Shown: positions 30,062-40,744 of the stretch, one piece after another
How positions within the stretch are numbered: the first letter of the stretch is position 1
How the letters are laid out: the number at the start of each line of letters is the position of its first letter
Assembly (NCBI GenBank): GCA_019055375.1
Contig: JAHQIW010005280.1
Span: 592,252-656,251, forward strand
Origin: Parelaphostrongylus tenuis
Taxonomy: Eukaryota > Nematoda > Chromadorea > Rhabditida > Metastrongylidae
DNA length: 64,000 bases
Direction of reading: 5' to 3'
Notes under the pieces: model-generated
Seen by the model: the letters and a program-made list of their open reading frames with translations, nothing else
Databases searched by the model: none
What the model was told of the DNA's origin: nothing
Made by a program: the position numbers and the translations under genes

Positions 30062-30475
30062 ATAACTTTCGTTTCGAGTGTTTTCTTGAGACCACAGCTC
30101 AAAATTCATTATGCCTTGCAATCATTTTTGAGCCACGCATGTCAGTGGTCTGTCAAACAGGGCTGACTTATGGAGCCCGATACACGTGTTTCGATCTTGC
30201 GATCTCGTCACTCGAACAGTTACCCTGTCTCGTCTTTTGCTAGTCTCTGTGGGAGTTCCAGTCCCCACACTAAGAGTTAGCGACGACGAACGCTTCACAC
30301 TCTATGTCTAGTGAAAAACTCACCAAACACAGAGGTTCTACACTCGATTGCTCGTGGCTAGTATATTCAACATATCATAACTTTCGTTTCGAGTGTTTTC
30401 TTAAGACCACAGCTCAAAATTCAATATGCCTTGCAATCATTTTTGAGCAACGCATGTCAGTGGTCTGTCAGCCTT
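30062..30475 (-). repeat. Tandem 1.3-mer of ribozyme repeat R2
   Basis: Two head-to-tail copies with a 315-bp period: ATAACTTTCGTTTCGAGTG starts at 30062 and again at 30377. The first copy is complete and holds HH5; the second stops just before the ribozyme. Tandem arrangement of short hammerhead-bearing units is what is known of retrozymes. Adjacent sequence to 30522 repeats part of the unit in reverse, giving a hairpin around TTATT. Confidence 0.75.
30175..30217 (-). ncRNA. Hammerhead motif HH5 (C3 changed)
   Basis: Minus strand: stem I GUUCGA with UCGGGC (six pairs with two G-U), box GUGACGA in place of CUGACGA, perfect stem II GAUC-GCAA-GAUC (30193-30204), GAAAC, ACGU, triplet GUA (30181-30183). 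The C3-to-G change should disrupt the C3-G8 pair of the core, so this copy is probably inactive while otherwise perfect. Confidence 0.7.
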
Positions 30476-30529
30476 ATTTGACAGGCCACTGAGGCTTGGC
30501 TCAAAAATGCTTGTAAGGCATAGCCACAA

Positions 30530-31270
30530 AACGTTATTCGGCCCTTTGTTGAGACAAAAAGGTGCTCGCGGTCGAACGTCCTTCGGTTTCTTCACTACAT
30601 TCTCGATGCTTGTAAGCGCTCCACAAGCCGCCCACTAAATTTGCTTAACTCTGGAGCTAGGTCATTCATCATGCTGTCTTCGCGACTCAAATCGACGTAA
30701 CTGAAGCATTGGAAGATATGTACTTAGTTGAACGTGAATAGAGCATCCAAAACCTATCCGTTCCTCATAAACATAGTTTTCATTAGATTTCGTGAGAGCG
30801 TAATTTTTCCACAGGGGCTGTCGAAATTGGTCAATATTCGCTCTTCTTGGTTGATGTATGGTGTTATAAGGACATAATGCATCATTAGCAAAGCGAAATT
30901 GGTTCTATTGCCAATTGCCGATTTTCACTCCCATATTCTTCCATTCGTGAGTGCCTAGGACGAGTGCTTGTGATGCTCGTCACGGCGTGCGCGAGCTAAG
31001 CCCTTCTTCCAACACTCTTCGACATTCAGCAGTCCTAAGAAACTCCACTGCTATGTTATCCTCGAGATACAAGGAGATGCTCGACCAAAGCGGCTAATTT
31101 AAGAAATATAAGCAGATAAATACAAAACTGTAAAAGAAAAGTGAAATGGTGTTGAAAAGATACATAATGTGGACGCCACGCGCAGAATGATAAAATGGAG
31201 AACGCTAAATAGATTTCAATAAGCTGACGGTCATTTTTGAGTCATGCATGTGGTGTGCTATGAGAATTTA
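30530..31270. other. Spacer 1 sequence, nothing recognised
   Basis: No gene or known repeat seen. Confidence 0.4.
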
Positions 31271-31274
31271 CAGA

Positions 31275-31317
31275 GGACAATACACGCGTTTCGGCCTTGC
31301 AGCCTCATCAGCTGCAC
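31275..31317 (-). ncRNA. Hammerhead ribozyme HH6 (type I, most intact core)
   Basis: Minus strand: stem I GUGCAG (31312-31317) pairs with UUGUCC (31275-31280) at five of six positions. Box CUGAUGA is at 31305-31311. Stem II GGC-UGCAAG-GCC (31293-31304) is perfect. GAAAC is at 31288-31292, loop GCGU follows, and the triplet is GUA (31281-31283). Every conserved core base is present. Predicted cleavage lies between 31281 and 31280. Confidence 0.85.
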
Positions 31318-31502
31318 AGTGCCTTTTCTGCAGTTGATCTCTCGGGGATATTCGGAACCAAATTTATGATATTTCACGACTGGTATCAGAGAGCAAGCGA
31401 GTGTATAATACTACCCGTTCGCTTATTTTATCACTTATTAACGCGTGTAACACATTTGTCGCCGACCTAATCCATAGGGAACTGTCTGAACGAGAAGGCG
31501 CC

Positions 31503-31545
31503 GTGCAACTGACGAGAGCGCAAGGACGAAACTCGTATATTGCAC
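31503..31545 (+). ncRNA. Hammerhead motif HH7, facing HH6
   Basis: Stem I GUGCAA (31503-31508) and UUGCAC (31540-31545) pair perfectly. Box CUGACGA is at 31509-31515, then a stem II region GAGCGCAAGGAC with two mismatches, GAAAC, UCGU and triplet AUA. The core is complete, but stem II and stem III are weakened. It lies 185 bp from HH6 on the opposite strand. Confidence 0.65.
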
Positions 31546-32404
31546 TGCAGTGCAGTGCCCATAACAGATCACATGAATGGCGTAAAAATAACTACACTTG
31601 AACGTAAGGTATGCAAATCTTTATTGTTCACCAAATTGCATTGTTAACGTTGTTGAAGGACATTGATAACATTATGCAGACACCCTTCATAAGGGCAACC
31701 TTGGTTCATAATTGTTTTCAAAAAATAAACAGAACACATAATTTGGTTTGATGTTTTGAACTACTTGTGAGTTCTCACTCCCACTGCAGAGCCCGCCTGG
31801 CCACGATCCCACTGAGGACTTTTAATAGGGTGAGACGGATGAAGAAGAAGTGAGAAATTTCTCGAATTCTAAATAAGTTTCGTGTTTCATTCCAGAATAG
31901 CCCCTCTCAAGGGCCCGAAATTTGAAATGTATTACGTAGTATGACTATCTATTGCTGGTTCTTTGACTAAGAACTTCGTCTTTAGTCATATTCACTATCT
32001 TCTGAGCCTTCTGGGCAAGGCACAAAGAATGTTTCAGTCATTCTTTTCGAAGTTTTGCATCAATTGCTTCCATCACTTCAATACTTTCCCATGCAGAGAC
32101 TGGTAAAAACACTCTTTAAACGAAGAATGTGAATATTAGCAGCAACTTCCGTCTGTAATTGATTGTTCTAAGAGAAGTAAACGTAGTATTCTGCTACACG
32201 CAGCGTGGTGTCGCATCTCGCTCACCTATTGTAGTTGCGATGTCGTGTTCTCCACTAAAATTTGTACTGGCGTGTTGCTAAGCAAAAATATGGCAATATA
32301 TTTGGCAATTAAATGTCTGTGGGGTTGTGATTATGACTGAATGATGGAACCTCACAAGAGAGACTCTTATAAAAATTACTTTTGGGAAATATTTTTAGTT
32401 CAAC
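31546..32404. other. Spacer 1 sequence, nothing recognised
   Basis: The first 60 bp continue the ribozyme-linked repeat (ATAACAGATCACATGAATGG). The rest shows no gene or repeat. Confidence 0.4.
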
Positions 32405-33067
32405 GAACGGGACTTATTTGCTATGCGGCGACAAATAAAGAACCCACCTCATTCGCTGAACAGAAACTTTGCTTAGGAATGCTCGTAATAATTCTAAAGC
32501 TTAGAGTCATAGCTAGAGCCCCATATAGTCGGTTTTTGAAAAATTCTTTTATAACGCTGTAAATAATTTTCACACACTTCGCTCGCCTTCATTTTTTCAC
32601 GCGTATGATTTGCTGGAAGCACGAAAAGCGTATCATCGTGTGGAGAAACTTTCGTAGTATCTAAGTCATTATTTTATCTGGAGCTACCTTCAAAGCGGAG
32701 AAGAAATTTTCAGTTGAAATACAGATTGCATCCCACATATCCAACGGTCAAGCCATCGATCATTTGCCACCCAGCTCCATGGACTAGCCGATAAACAAGC
32801 TCGCCGAAAACGTAAAACTCAATTTTATTCTAACCATATGTTCAGAGATACCAACATCGCTGGAATCATTGAGACTTACGCTAACAAATGATTACCAATA
32901 GTCCAAAAAAAGCTCTGGCCGGCGAGGTATAAAGCAGAAATATCTTCGCTCTTCTACAGCTCTATCGAAAGAGCTTTTCAAAATGGCGAACAAAGTTATG
33001 ACATCTTCGAGACTTGTGCTATCAAAAGAGCTCTAGCAGTCGAAGTAGGGAGTAACGAGTTAAGTAA

Positions 33068-33390
33068 CGAAAGATATGATATATTAAATATAGTAGCCAA
33101 GAGTAATCGAGTGTACAACGTTGTCTGTTCAGTGAAAATTTCACTGGACTTACAGTGTAAAGTGCTCGTCGTCGCTAACTCTTAGTGTGGGGACTGGAGC
33201 ACCCACAGAGGATTGGCAAAAGACGAAACGGTGCCGCCCGGCTGATGAGATAGTCAAGGTTGAAACACGTGTATTGGGCTCTATAAGTCAGCCCCATTGA
33301 TAACATACCACATGCGTGTATCAAAAATTGTTTATTTGGTGTATTGAAATTTGAGCGTGGTATCAAGAAAACACTCGAAACGGAAGATAA
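33068..33390 (+). repeat. Ribozyme repeat R2 nested in T1
   Basis: Starts TAGTAGCCAAGAGTAATCGA and ends AACACTCGAAACGGAAGATA. It is preceded by AACGAAAGATATGATAT, which matches the end of a previous unit, so it too may derive from a tandem. Contains HH8. Confidence 0.7.
33236..33279 (+). ncRNA. Hammerhead motif HH8
   Basis: Stem I GCCCGG/UUGGGC pairs at all six positions (two G-U), using bases different from HH4 (GCCUGA/UCGGGC). Box CUGAUGA is at 33242-33248. Stem II is 13 nt and distorted. GAAAC, ACGU and GUA (33271-33273) are intact. Activity depends on stem II. Confidence 0.65.
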
Positions 33391-33612
33391 ATAAAGAGTC
33401 TTGTCCAGCGAAATATAAGCGAGATAAGAAAAAAAAGCACGTGGTCGTGTGAAATGTAATTTTATTCTGGATTTTATAGCGATATAAAAGGGTTCTCTGA
33501 TGAAGTGGTTAAATGCGACTCTAACCAGAGATTTGAGCTTTCGAATGATTGCTAATAATCCTGTGAAAGTTCTCTGTTAGAAGAATGAGATCGGTTTTCA
33601 CTTGTCGCCGTT

Positions 33613-35024
33613 TAGCATATTTAGCATCTAAGTACTAAATGCCGAAATTTTGCTGTTTCAACGAATAAAATGTATTCCTTCGAAACAAAGCATATTTCCA
33701 GATAATATGCGAGATTTGCTTTTTGCAACTTTGTTTTCGTAATAATCCAGTAGCTAGAAATGCAGATTTTTGGACTAAGCTTGTTTCCAACTAAGATAAT
33801 CATAGTGCTTTGCTAAGGAAAAAAGCGATTTGCAATAGGTTTTTTTCAACTTCATAGCTATGCTCTTGTCATTATATTGAAAATTTTTTTTTCCTAAGCA
33901 AACTATGCTTTTACTAAAAGATTAAGTAATATTGATCGAGCTTCCACAAACATAATTTTGTAAAAAGAGCACCCAGTTGCCCTTATTCTCCCCATTTTCG
34001 GAGCGTGGAATGTAGTCGCATTCTAAACAATGCACGCGTGTTTCTTTGCCTTTTTTTACTGAACATTCTTCTACTACATTATTAGTAGTCATACGATATT
34101 TTGAGACATGAATAATATTCTTCGTTTGTAAAACTATTCCCGTGCTATGTCCGAAGTGCGTTGCTTCGATCTGATGGCGGATTTGTTGGTAACGTTGTAG
34201 TAACGTAATGACTCCAGAAAAACTTCATCGCTACAAAAGAACCGATTACTGTTTAAAAGATTTTTACACATATTTCTAATGGAAGCACTTCCACATGCCT
34301 AATACCTTCCCTTTTTCAGTACGAAATTCACGTGAATAGATTAAAAACGCAATCCCAACGTCATTTCCGCATTTCTCAAAAATAACATTGTAGAACTACT
34401 ATGCAAAAGCACATTTTGCAATGTAAGACTTTTAAAAGACACTTGTACGCAAAGAAGTACTTCTTAGCAAGTAGCCGGAGTAAGCTTAGAGAGAGTGCGT
34501 TTTTGTCTCGGAAGTGGTTTTTACAAGCATGCTTATACTTAACATTAATATTTGTTTATAGTAGATTATTAGTAGTCACACAATAGCTGAACTACAAATA
34601 ATCATACAATAGCTTAAAACTTTTAGAATTTTAGCATGGAGTTTGGTTTCTCTGATGGCTTTCTCGGTGCGCAGTTCCAACGATGAGGAAAAATACACGT
34701 CGCTCCGAGGAAATTATCCCGTTGTTTGAACTTCACAATTAGTTTCGGTGGTAGTTACACATAGCAATGATTGGATGTTAGAGAAACTAAAGCACCGCAA
34801 AAAATGGAATATAATATTGAAGCATCTTTTTAGAAGTTTTTCTTAGTATGAATTGAACCACGTGTACTAACGATTTGCATTTTGATTTAAAAAAAACGAC
34901 ATCCTTGGAGATGAACGTATTATCTACCTTGATTGCCTATTCTTCTCGCCTATCATATCGTTTGAGACCGCCGTTTATCACTCATTATTCTTCTATTCGT
35001 CATAGTTATTTTTCTGTTCTCCAG
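33613..35024. other. Spacer 1 sequence, nothing firmly supported
   Basis: A short frame at about 34648-34731 reads MAFSVRSSNDEEKYTSLRGN and looks coding-like, but no consistent donor or acceptor joins it to the exons downstream. Confidence 0.3.
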
Positions 35025-35346
35025 CCAACTCCCAAACATCGGTGGTGTACAGTTTGCAAAAGGATTGGTTCGTTGCACCTGAGCATTATATTGTCTTGAA
35101 GTCATCAAAGAGTGGTGCTGGATTCTGCATAACGATGCCTTCTTTGACCACTTGTTGGTTACACCATCGTGACTATTCGCCTGAAAACATTCAAAACTAC
35201 TTTCTTTAAACAATATTTGTCGTAGTTTCAGAGGTACCCCTCTTTGGAGCTCAGGAAGGTCAAATTGACATGCAATCTGTTCAGTCGAACACTTCCGAAG
35301 TTGAACCAGGGAAGATGAGCACTATGGAATGCGTTTATGGAAAAAG
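35025..35346 (+). CDS. Two joined internal exons of an unrecognised gene
   Basis: Exon 35025-35168 follows TTTCTGTTCTCCAG and reads NSQTSVVYSLQKDWFVAPEH, YIVLKSSKSGAGFCITMPSL, TTCWLHH. A 63-nt intron (GTGACT...TTTCAG) leads to exon 35232-35346, VPLFGAQEGQIDMQSVQSNT, SEVEPGKMSTMECVYGK, then donor GTAGCA. The phases join as C|AG (Q) without a stop, and intron length is typical for nematodes. Neither first nor last exon was found, and no domain is recognised. The opposite strand is also open (34953-35213), which weakens the case somewhat. Confidence 0.45.
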
Positions 35347-35640
35347 GTAGCAGTCTAATGCAATAATTTTTGCTGTTCAAGAATTTTTATCAACTTATTA
35401 ATTTTGGCATACTTCTCACAATGTGTATGACTAGCAGCTTTACGATAGTCTGCATAAAGATGTCTGTACATGCATATACCAATGTTTCGTTGACGTACAG
35501 TGGTGCAAGATTGGTCACAAATAGTTCATAAAAGTTCACTGATTCGCTGCACGTCAGCATTGCGCTTCATTGAATACCTGTCGGCCGCTCACTAAAGAGA
35601 AGGTTTATGAGCGACACCACCTTCCATGAGTACGCACCGC

Positions 35641-35865
35641 TCATCTCAGATCTTCCAAACTACTGATGTGATCACTTTCACCTAGTGCACTGTCTTCCAT
35701 GGTATTATCGGTTTCGTCAATGACGTTATCATCGTTTTGTCTAACTAAAAGCGTCTGGGCAGGATACTCTAGTTTTCTTCTGCATACATGACAAACTTTT
35801 CAGTCAAAATACTTGTCGTGTAATGATTCTCCTTACAAAGCTTACAGTTAGGAGGTCGGAATAGT
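35641..35865 (-). pseudogene. Cys/His-rich fragment with acidic tail
   Basis: On the minus strand two overlapping frames read PPNCKLCKENHY and, after a shift and one TGA, KVCHVCRRKLEYPAQTLLVR, then QNDDNVIDETDNTMEDSALG, ESDHISSLEDLR and stop. The CxxC-H-CxxC spacing suggests zinc binding. The frame break indicates a decayed gene or transposase end. Family not recognised. Confidence 0.4.
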
Positions 35866-36084
35866 CAGCAGCATTGACTTTTCATGCGTAAAACTTCACG
35901 TCAAGTGGAACAGGACACCCATGGTAGCACTTGGGCGGGTTAGTTGTGGGCGTCGACAATCACCTGCGCATGGCCACATTGAAAGTATTTGAAAACGTAG
36001 AGACATTCAACTAAATAATACGCTGGGAGCGTCAAAACGGTATACGTGCTCAGTGTTGAGGTCGCCACAATATAATGTAATGGT

Positions 36085-36250
36085 GATGTAGTGGAATTAG
36101 CACGCGTCCGCGATATGGATGAAACGCGGGTTCGCTTCCCGCCTGAGACCGTGCTGTCCTATACCACTGAATTCTCTTAGGTGTATATGAAACATAATAA
36201 CCCTGCAAAAAAGGCAGTTAAAATACTAGAAAATACTCCATCTTTTGTCA
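36085..36250 (+). mobile_element. tRNA-derived SINE S2, copy 1
   Basis: tRNA-like head with A-box-like TGTAGTGGAATTAGCACG and B box GGGTTCGCTTCCC (36128-36140), then a non-tRNA body with GAATTCTCTTAGGTGTAT and GAAACAT. The same head-plus-body order occurs at 51560-51720. Confidence 0.75.
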
Positions 36251-36802
36251 ATTATAAAAACATTCGCTTCTATTCATTCCTATGAAAGATCATATCCACA
36301 AATAATCAACTGGATTGTGATCTTGTACTTCTGAAATCAAATATTCTGACATATATCTTCCAATTGTCATAAGCTCTCACTCCATGTAATACGCAAAAGT
36401 TATCGTGGTGCTTGAATAGTAGAAAACAATGGTTGGTTTGGCAGCAGTGGTACTACACACTGAATGCGATGCTACTTCATCAATAGTTCTCAAGAATTTC
36501 TTCATTATTAGCGCGTTTTAAAGTTCAAACCTCCATTGAATTACAGAAGAATTCATGCTCTATCGAGCGGCTACACGCAGCGGCGGCTGCTTGGAACATA
36601 TCACAGGCGCTTTTTCTGTGTAAGAGATGAGAGGAGAGGTGACGAATAGAATATTTTTGTCACTTTGCTTTCGGTACTGCTTCGTAGTGTCGCTGTTATC
36701 TAATACATCGATAACTTGACTTCATGATATCTCCTATTCGAGGAAGACTTCGTTCCTGATGTTATTTGATGTACTGAACACTAAAAAATTTTTATGTACA
36801 AT

Positions 36803-36931
36803 TTAGCTAAAATTAATCATTCTTGAAAGTGTCGATAAGAATTTTGATCTTCTCGCTAATGAAAGGGAGGCAGAAGGTGTTTGGTAGCTAAATCTTTTGC
36901 CACTAAAATCAGCATGTTCTTCTAAGACTTG
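36803..36931 (-). CDS. C-terminal-exon-like frame, right arm copy
   Basis: Encodes exactly the same 42 residues as 29522-29650 (VLEEHADFSGKRFSYQ and onward), with a single AGC/AGT difference. Confidence 0.4.
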   Translation of the reverse strand, partial: QVLEEHADFSGKRFSYQTPSASLSLARRSKFLSTLSRMINFS

Positions 36932-37126
36932 ACTAGTTGCTGGGTTTTACGAAAGAGTTCTCATGTGAGTGTCAAACAGCAGACAATTTCACTTTTTCAT
37001 TTTACTAAAATGGTTCCTAATGTCACAATTTTGCACCAATGCATAGTTCGCTAGTCGTCATAACTTGATACACCGATCCCAGTTCATCAGTATTGAAAGT
37101 TTTTCCCAAAATCACTTGCTTGTCAA

Positions 37127-37408
37127 TCAACTCATCCGTAATACTTCTCCAACCACAATATCTAGTGTGTCGTGGAGTGATCTGATTGTTCGCTTTACGT
37201 ACAGAATACGTGCCATGTAGCAGTTCCGGCAGGACTCAACCGTTTTGTCGCTGAGTTGAGCGACGTTACCTGACCACCGCATCTAAACGAAATCTTCACA
37301 ACATCCAATACTTGTTTCGTGTAGATTCCATAAACAGCGTTGCTGTTCTCTTTTCTTAAGCACATTGTAGCAACTATTCATCTGTTCTTTCTTCCAGCGT
37401 TCATACAT
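37127..37408 (-). CDS. Two adjoining frames split by one TAG, right arm copy
   Basis: Same layout as 29045-29326: frame one 37408-37283 (MYERWKKEQMNSCYNVLKKR), TAG, then frame two 37282-37127 (MRWSGNVAQLSDKTVESCRN, CYMARILYVKRTIRSL, ending LRMS). The replacements Y/C, Y/D, F/I, I/V and F/L are scattered. Length is identical in both arms. Confidence 0.4.
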
Positions 37409-37636
37409 TTCTAAAGCCGAATGAGATTTCATGTTGTAGTGATTGTAGATGCTTTAAAATACACAAATGAATCGCAACTTAGGCATCTAGCTGGCCTTTC
37501 ATCGATTCGGATTTAACAAATTGTTACCATAAATGTGCCTCAGGGCAAAAATGTAAGTGGCTGTACTCTCGAAATATGCACCTAATCACTTGATTGTCTC
37601 AATGGAGTCGGGATACAACAATGTGCACACCTAAGA

Positions 37637-37831
37637 TTTAGATCAACATCAAACGCTATATGCTTAGCCGTTAATTCTTTTGAGTTTGTAGATGACATAA
37701 ACCGAAACATCTCTGCTGCAGTTGAAAAGAGCATGTTTTTAAGTGCGTATCACTGTTTATCAGTCGAAGACTCTACAAAGGCCAGCAATCAGATCCCAAT
37801 CGTGGAAATTCAACACCAGGGACATCTATAA
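37637..37831 (+). CDS. Terminal-exon-like frame, right arm copy
   Basis: Same 64-residue frame as 28622-28816 on the mirrored strand, ending IVEIQHQGHL and stop, after a CCTAAG acceptor-like site. Confidence 0.4.
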   Translation, partial: FRSTSNAICLAVNSFEFVDDINRNISAAVEKSMFLSAYHCLSVEDSTKASNQIPIVEIQHQGHL

Positions 37832-38292
37832 AGCTCTGTTATTAATGAAGAGAAGATCTTGACTGAACACAAAATAAACCTCTAAAAAAATTTGAAATAT
37901 TCCGAACATTATCACAACAAGGCCTCAAAAATTTGTATTAAGGACCTTTTTTGTATATTTATTCCAGTTCAGTTGTTGTTGGATGGCACATATGAACACA
38001 TGATTTGCTCATAATATCTTTCTGGTTGCTATTTATAAAATTCGAACTGTCTATGAATAGAAGCGATTTATCCTGTCGGATCAGAAACTATGTCGGTCAC
38101 ATGTCACACTGCCGAACTTACCTGGACAATTCTCTGAATATTTAGAAATTATTGGGGGCTTTGAATGTGGTTTCGTTCTTGGAATTGGGATCCTGTAATA
38201 GTTCGGAGCTCTGTAGGTGATTTTATAAGCACTTGCAATGTTCATAGAATTAGTCGGTTTTTTTTTCCAAATTCGTTACACTTACAAGATAT

Positions 38293-39239
38293 AGCAACTC
38301 ATGCAACATTCATTGCTATTTTTACACTATCTTTATCATTTGAATGATAACATAATGAGTTCGATTGTTAAGGTAAACTTGGACGCGAGTGGCGACGGTT
38401 GCGCTACGGGAGGACTGGTGTGCAGCATGGACTGGAGGCACGCAGGCCATGGGCCGACGACGACGAGAGTCGAGCGCCTTCAACTGGTTCGTGCGGCCGC
38501 CGGGTTACCTTTCGTCTTCGTATTAGTTTCCTTCTCCCTTTAGCTTATCGATCGCCTACAATTGTTGTTTATGACTCGATGTGACCCGGTTCAATTACTG
38601 ATTAGTGACTAAGTCCACAAGACGTTAATTTGTTTATTACCTTTTACTTGATGGTCGACTGTTCGATACTGCACTAGAGATTGTAATTGCAAACCCAGGT
38701 CACGGAGACGAGCCCAGTGGTGGGGGTTGTGGGGCGACTCACCCCCTGGGATGGGAAGCGGGCTCGTGAGACGATGTCGAACATACAGTGTGAGACTTAT
38801 ATGACTTATGTCGACTATGATACTCACACATCGTCGACCCGGCATACCGCCCTGGGGTTTCGTAATTTCGAGGCGACCACGATAGCCTTCCTGGTTCCCC
38901 CGTCTCGATTGACGTTTGCAAACCTTCTAAGTTAAATACAGTTAACTCTCGCTCTTTGTCCTCATCTATTTGACCCACGCTGGCATACTACTCATGTTAC
39001 GAAATAGCTACTAGTCGAGCTACTACAATGTATTGATTAACGACTGTTGCGTAATATGCCCTTTGAACCGCCAATTGGATTGGTTGGCGGATATGAATGT
39101 ATTATATGTAATTATTGTTTATTTTAGGTTGTTTTCTATTAAGCGATTCATTCTGGCTGTTATTTCTAATAAATTAATCTGCGTGGCAGGTATACTAACA
39201 CATAGCATTCGACGGGGCATTCACTACTGCAACCACTAC
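38293..39239. mobile_element. 947-bp insertion flanked by a 9-bp direct repeat
   Basis: ACAAGATAT occurs at 38284-38292 and 39240-39248, and once (AACAAGATAT) at the matching place in the left arm (about 28155). The insert contains GC-richer segments (38370-38500 and 38690-38900), unlike its surroundings. Its ends show no clear terminal inverted repeat, and no transposase was recognised. A 9-bp target duplication would suit a Mutator-like element, but deletion from the left arm through the short repeat is also possible. Confidence 0.6.
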
Positions 39240-39872
39240 ACAAGATATGTAATCCACTAAATATGATGGAGATGTCAGAGATCATCAATAGTGAAATGAC
39301 GTAGTGATTGCCTTAGGTCCAGTGCTTTGAAAAGCGGAAAATGCGTTAGACGGACGACTATATGTCGAGCACGCACATCACATCGCCTTGATATGAACTG
39401 ACTGTACACAAACCATTCATTTGTTATCGAGATTACAAAATCTTCCAGAATATACGACAGGTCACGAAATTTTGTAAATCACAGTGAGGATATTTGTATG
39501 ATCAATCGTGAAGTTAGCGATTTACTGAAACCTCTTATCTGAAATTTTGTAAATGTATCAAAATTTCAAATCACGGTGCGATCACGGATAATTACTAGCT
39601 CTTTGAAATGAAAAAAAGAGTAATAAACTGCAGCTGAATTTCCAACTGGGAGGTGACGATTCTCGATATTCGCTTACACTCAACTAAATATCCAAATGAA
39701 ATTCTGGAAGTCAATCTCATTTTGATAATTTTTTGTGGGAGCAAACTCATTATTTTTCACACGTAGCACCACAATTTGAAATTGAAAGACCACAATTCGC
39801 TGTAATCCAGTGGACCACTAGGAATGTTTCTTGAGATACTTTTAAAAAGTCGCCATCATTCTAACATAAAGG

Positions 39873-40178
39873 ATAAAGGGATTGAGCTCTCGGCGTTGAT
39901 CAATCCCTGAGAGATGCGCCATGCATTCGTCTTCAATTTGCAACTTCGTTTTGAAGTGATTGAATGCATATTTGGCCTTTACAATGACTCGCGGTGACCT
40001 CCCGCTGAACCGGGTTAGTGCTGCTTCTCCTCCCAGATAAGTCCAAGACGAGTCTCGTACCACTTATCCAACCGCGGATGGGTGGATGGCTTGGTGAACC
40101 ATGAGCGCGAGATCAAGCCGTTGACTTCGTGTGCGACACAGAGCACCTTTAGCCACTACGCCATATGCCCTCTAACAT
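39873..40178 (-). mobile_element. SINE family S1, right-arm copy
   Basis: On the minus strand: head ATGGCGTAGTGGCTAAAGG (A-box-like) and GGCTTGATCTC (B-box-like), then the S1 body with CACCGCGAGTCATTGTAAAG and GATCAACGCCGAGAGCTCAA. Mirror copy of 27278-27592. Confidence 0.85.
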
Positions 40179-40523
40179 GTTAGTGAGATATTTGACATCT
40201 GAATATCAAATTACCTTTTTGAATGATATTATAGTCAAAAAATACTCCAAATAAGTTTCTGCCTGCATAGTTTGAGCTTTTCACTCGATTCAACTAGCGG
40301 AATAACCACTATGCTCAAGATAAAGTGCTTACTTTTAGCTCACAAAAGTTGTGTGCGTTTGTGGTAATTTTTGATTTCTTTTCGGTCCATATCGTTTATG
40401 CAAAAAAAGCCAGTTTGAAGCGCGCAATTTAGTTGTACATTCTCCCTGTTTGTCTGAGAGGATAAAATATTGAATTGCTAAGCTGGTAGGCGGCACAAGT
40501 TGTCTTACTAGTGGGCTATGCAC

Positions 40524-40744
40524 TCAGTCATCTCTAAAATACCAGGGCATGCGTTCGGGCACTGGGTATTTTTCGACGAGTTGATCAGATCGACCGATTT
40601 GCGGTAATATTCTGGAACGATTAACGCTGAGGGCCGCGTACTACTTCTAGAGTTTGATAATCTACTGTGAACTTACCCGTACACTACCATGGGCAGAAGT
40701 ACAGAACAGGCAAGCACAAATGCTAAACATATTGCGTACCGCAT
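40524..40744 (-). CDS. Small secreted peptide gene, two exons, 51 residues
   Basis: Exon 1 40744-40677 and exon 2 40611-40524, with a 65-nt intron (GTAAGT...TTCCAG) joining in phase 2 (GG|A). The product begins MRYAICLAFVLACSVLLPMV, a convincing signal peptide, and continues VYGILPQIGRSDQLVEKYPV, PERMPWYFRDD, stop. The ATG lies one base after GAACGTTTTTTTTAG, which fits a spliced-leader acceptor, and a TATA-like site lies about 250 bp upstream. After cleavage a peptide of about 28 residues would be released. No KR/RR cleavage pairs or cysteines are seen in it. Family not recognised; a peptide hormone or other secreted peptide is an inference. The left-arm copy is broken. Confidence 0.55.

Larger units (their letters stand above)
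32405..33612. mobile_element. Terminal-inverted-repeat element T1, copy 2
   Basis: Left end GGACTTATTTGCTATGCGGC, right end (reversed) GCTAAATATGCTAAACGGCG. Both ends then share a GGCGACAA block and a C(T)CTCATTC block. The interior repeats that of 13627-14657, for example AATTCTAAAGCTTAGA and TAATTTTATTCTGGATTTTA. It is interrupted by an R2 copy at 33068-33390. No transposase. Confidence 0.65.
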
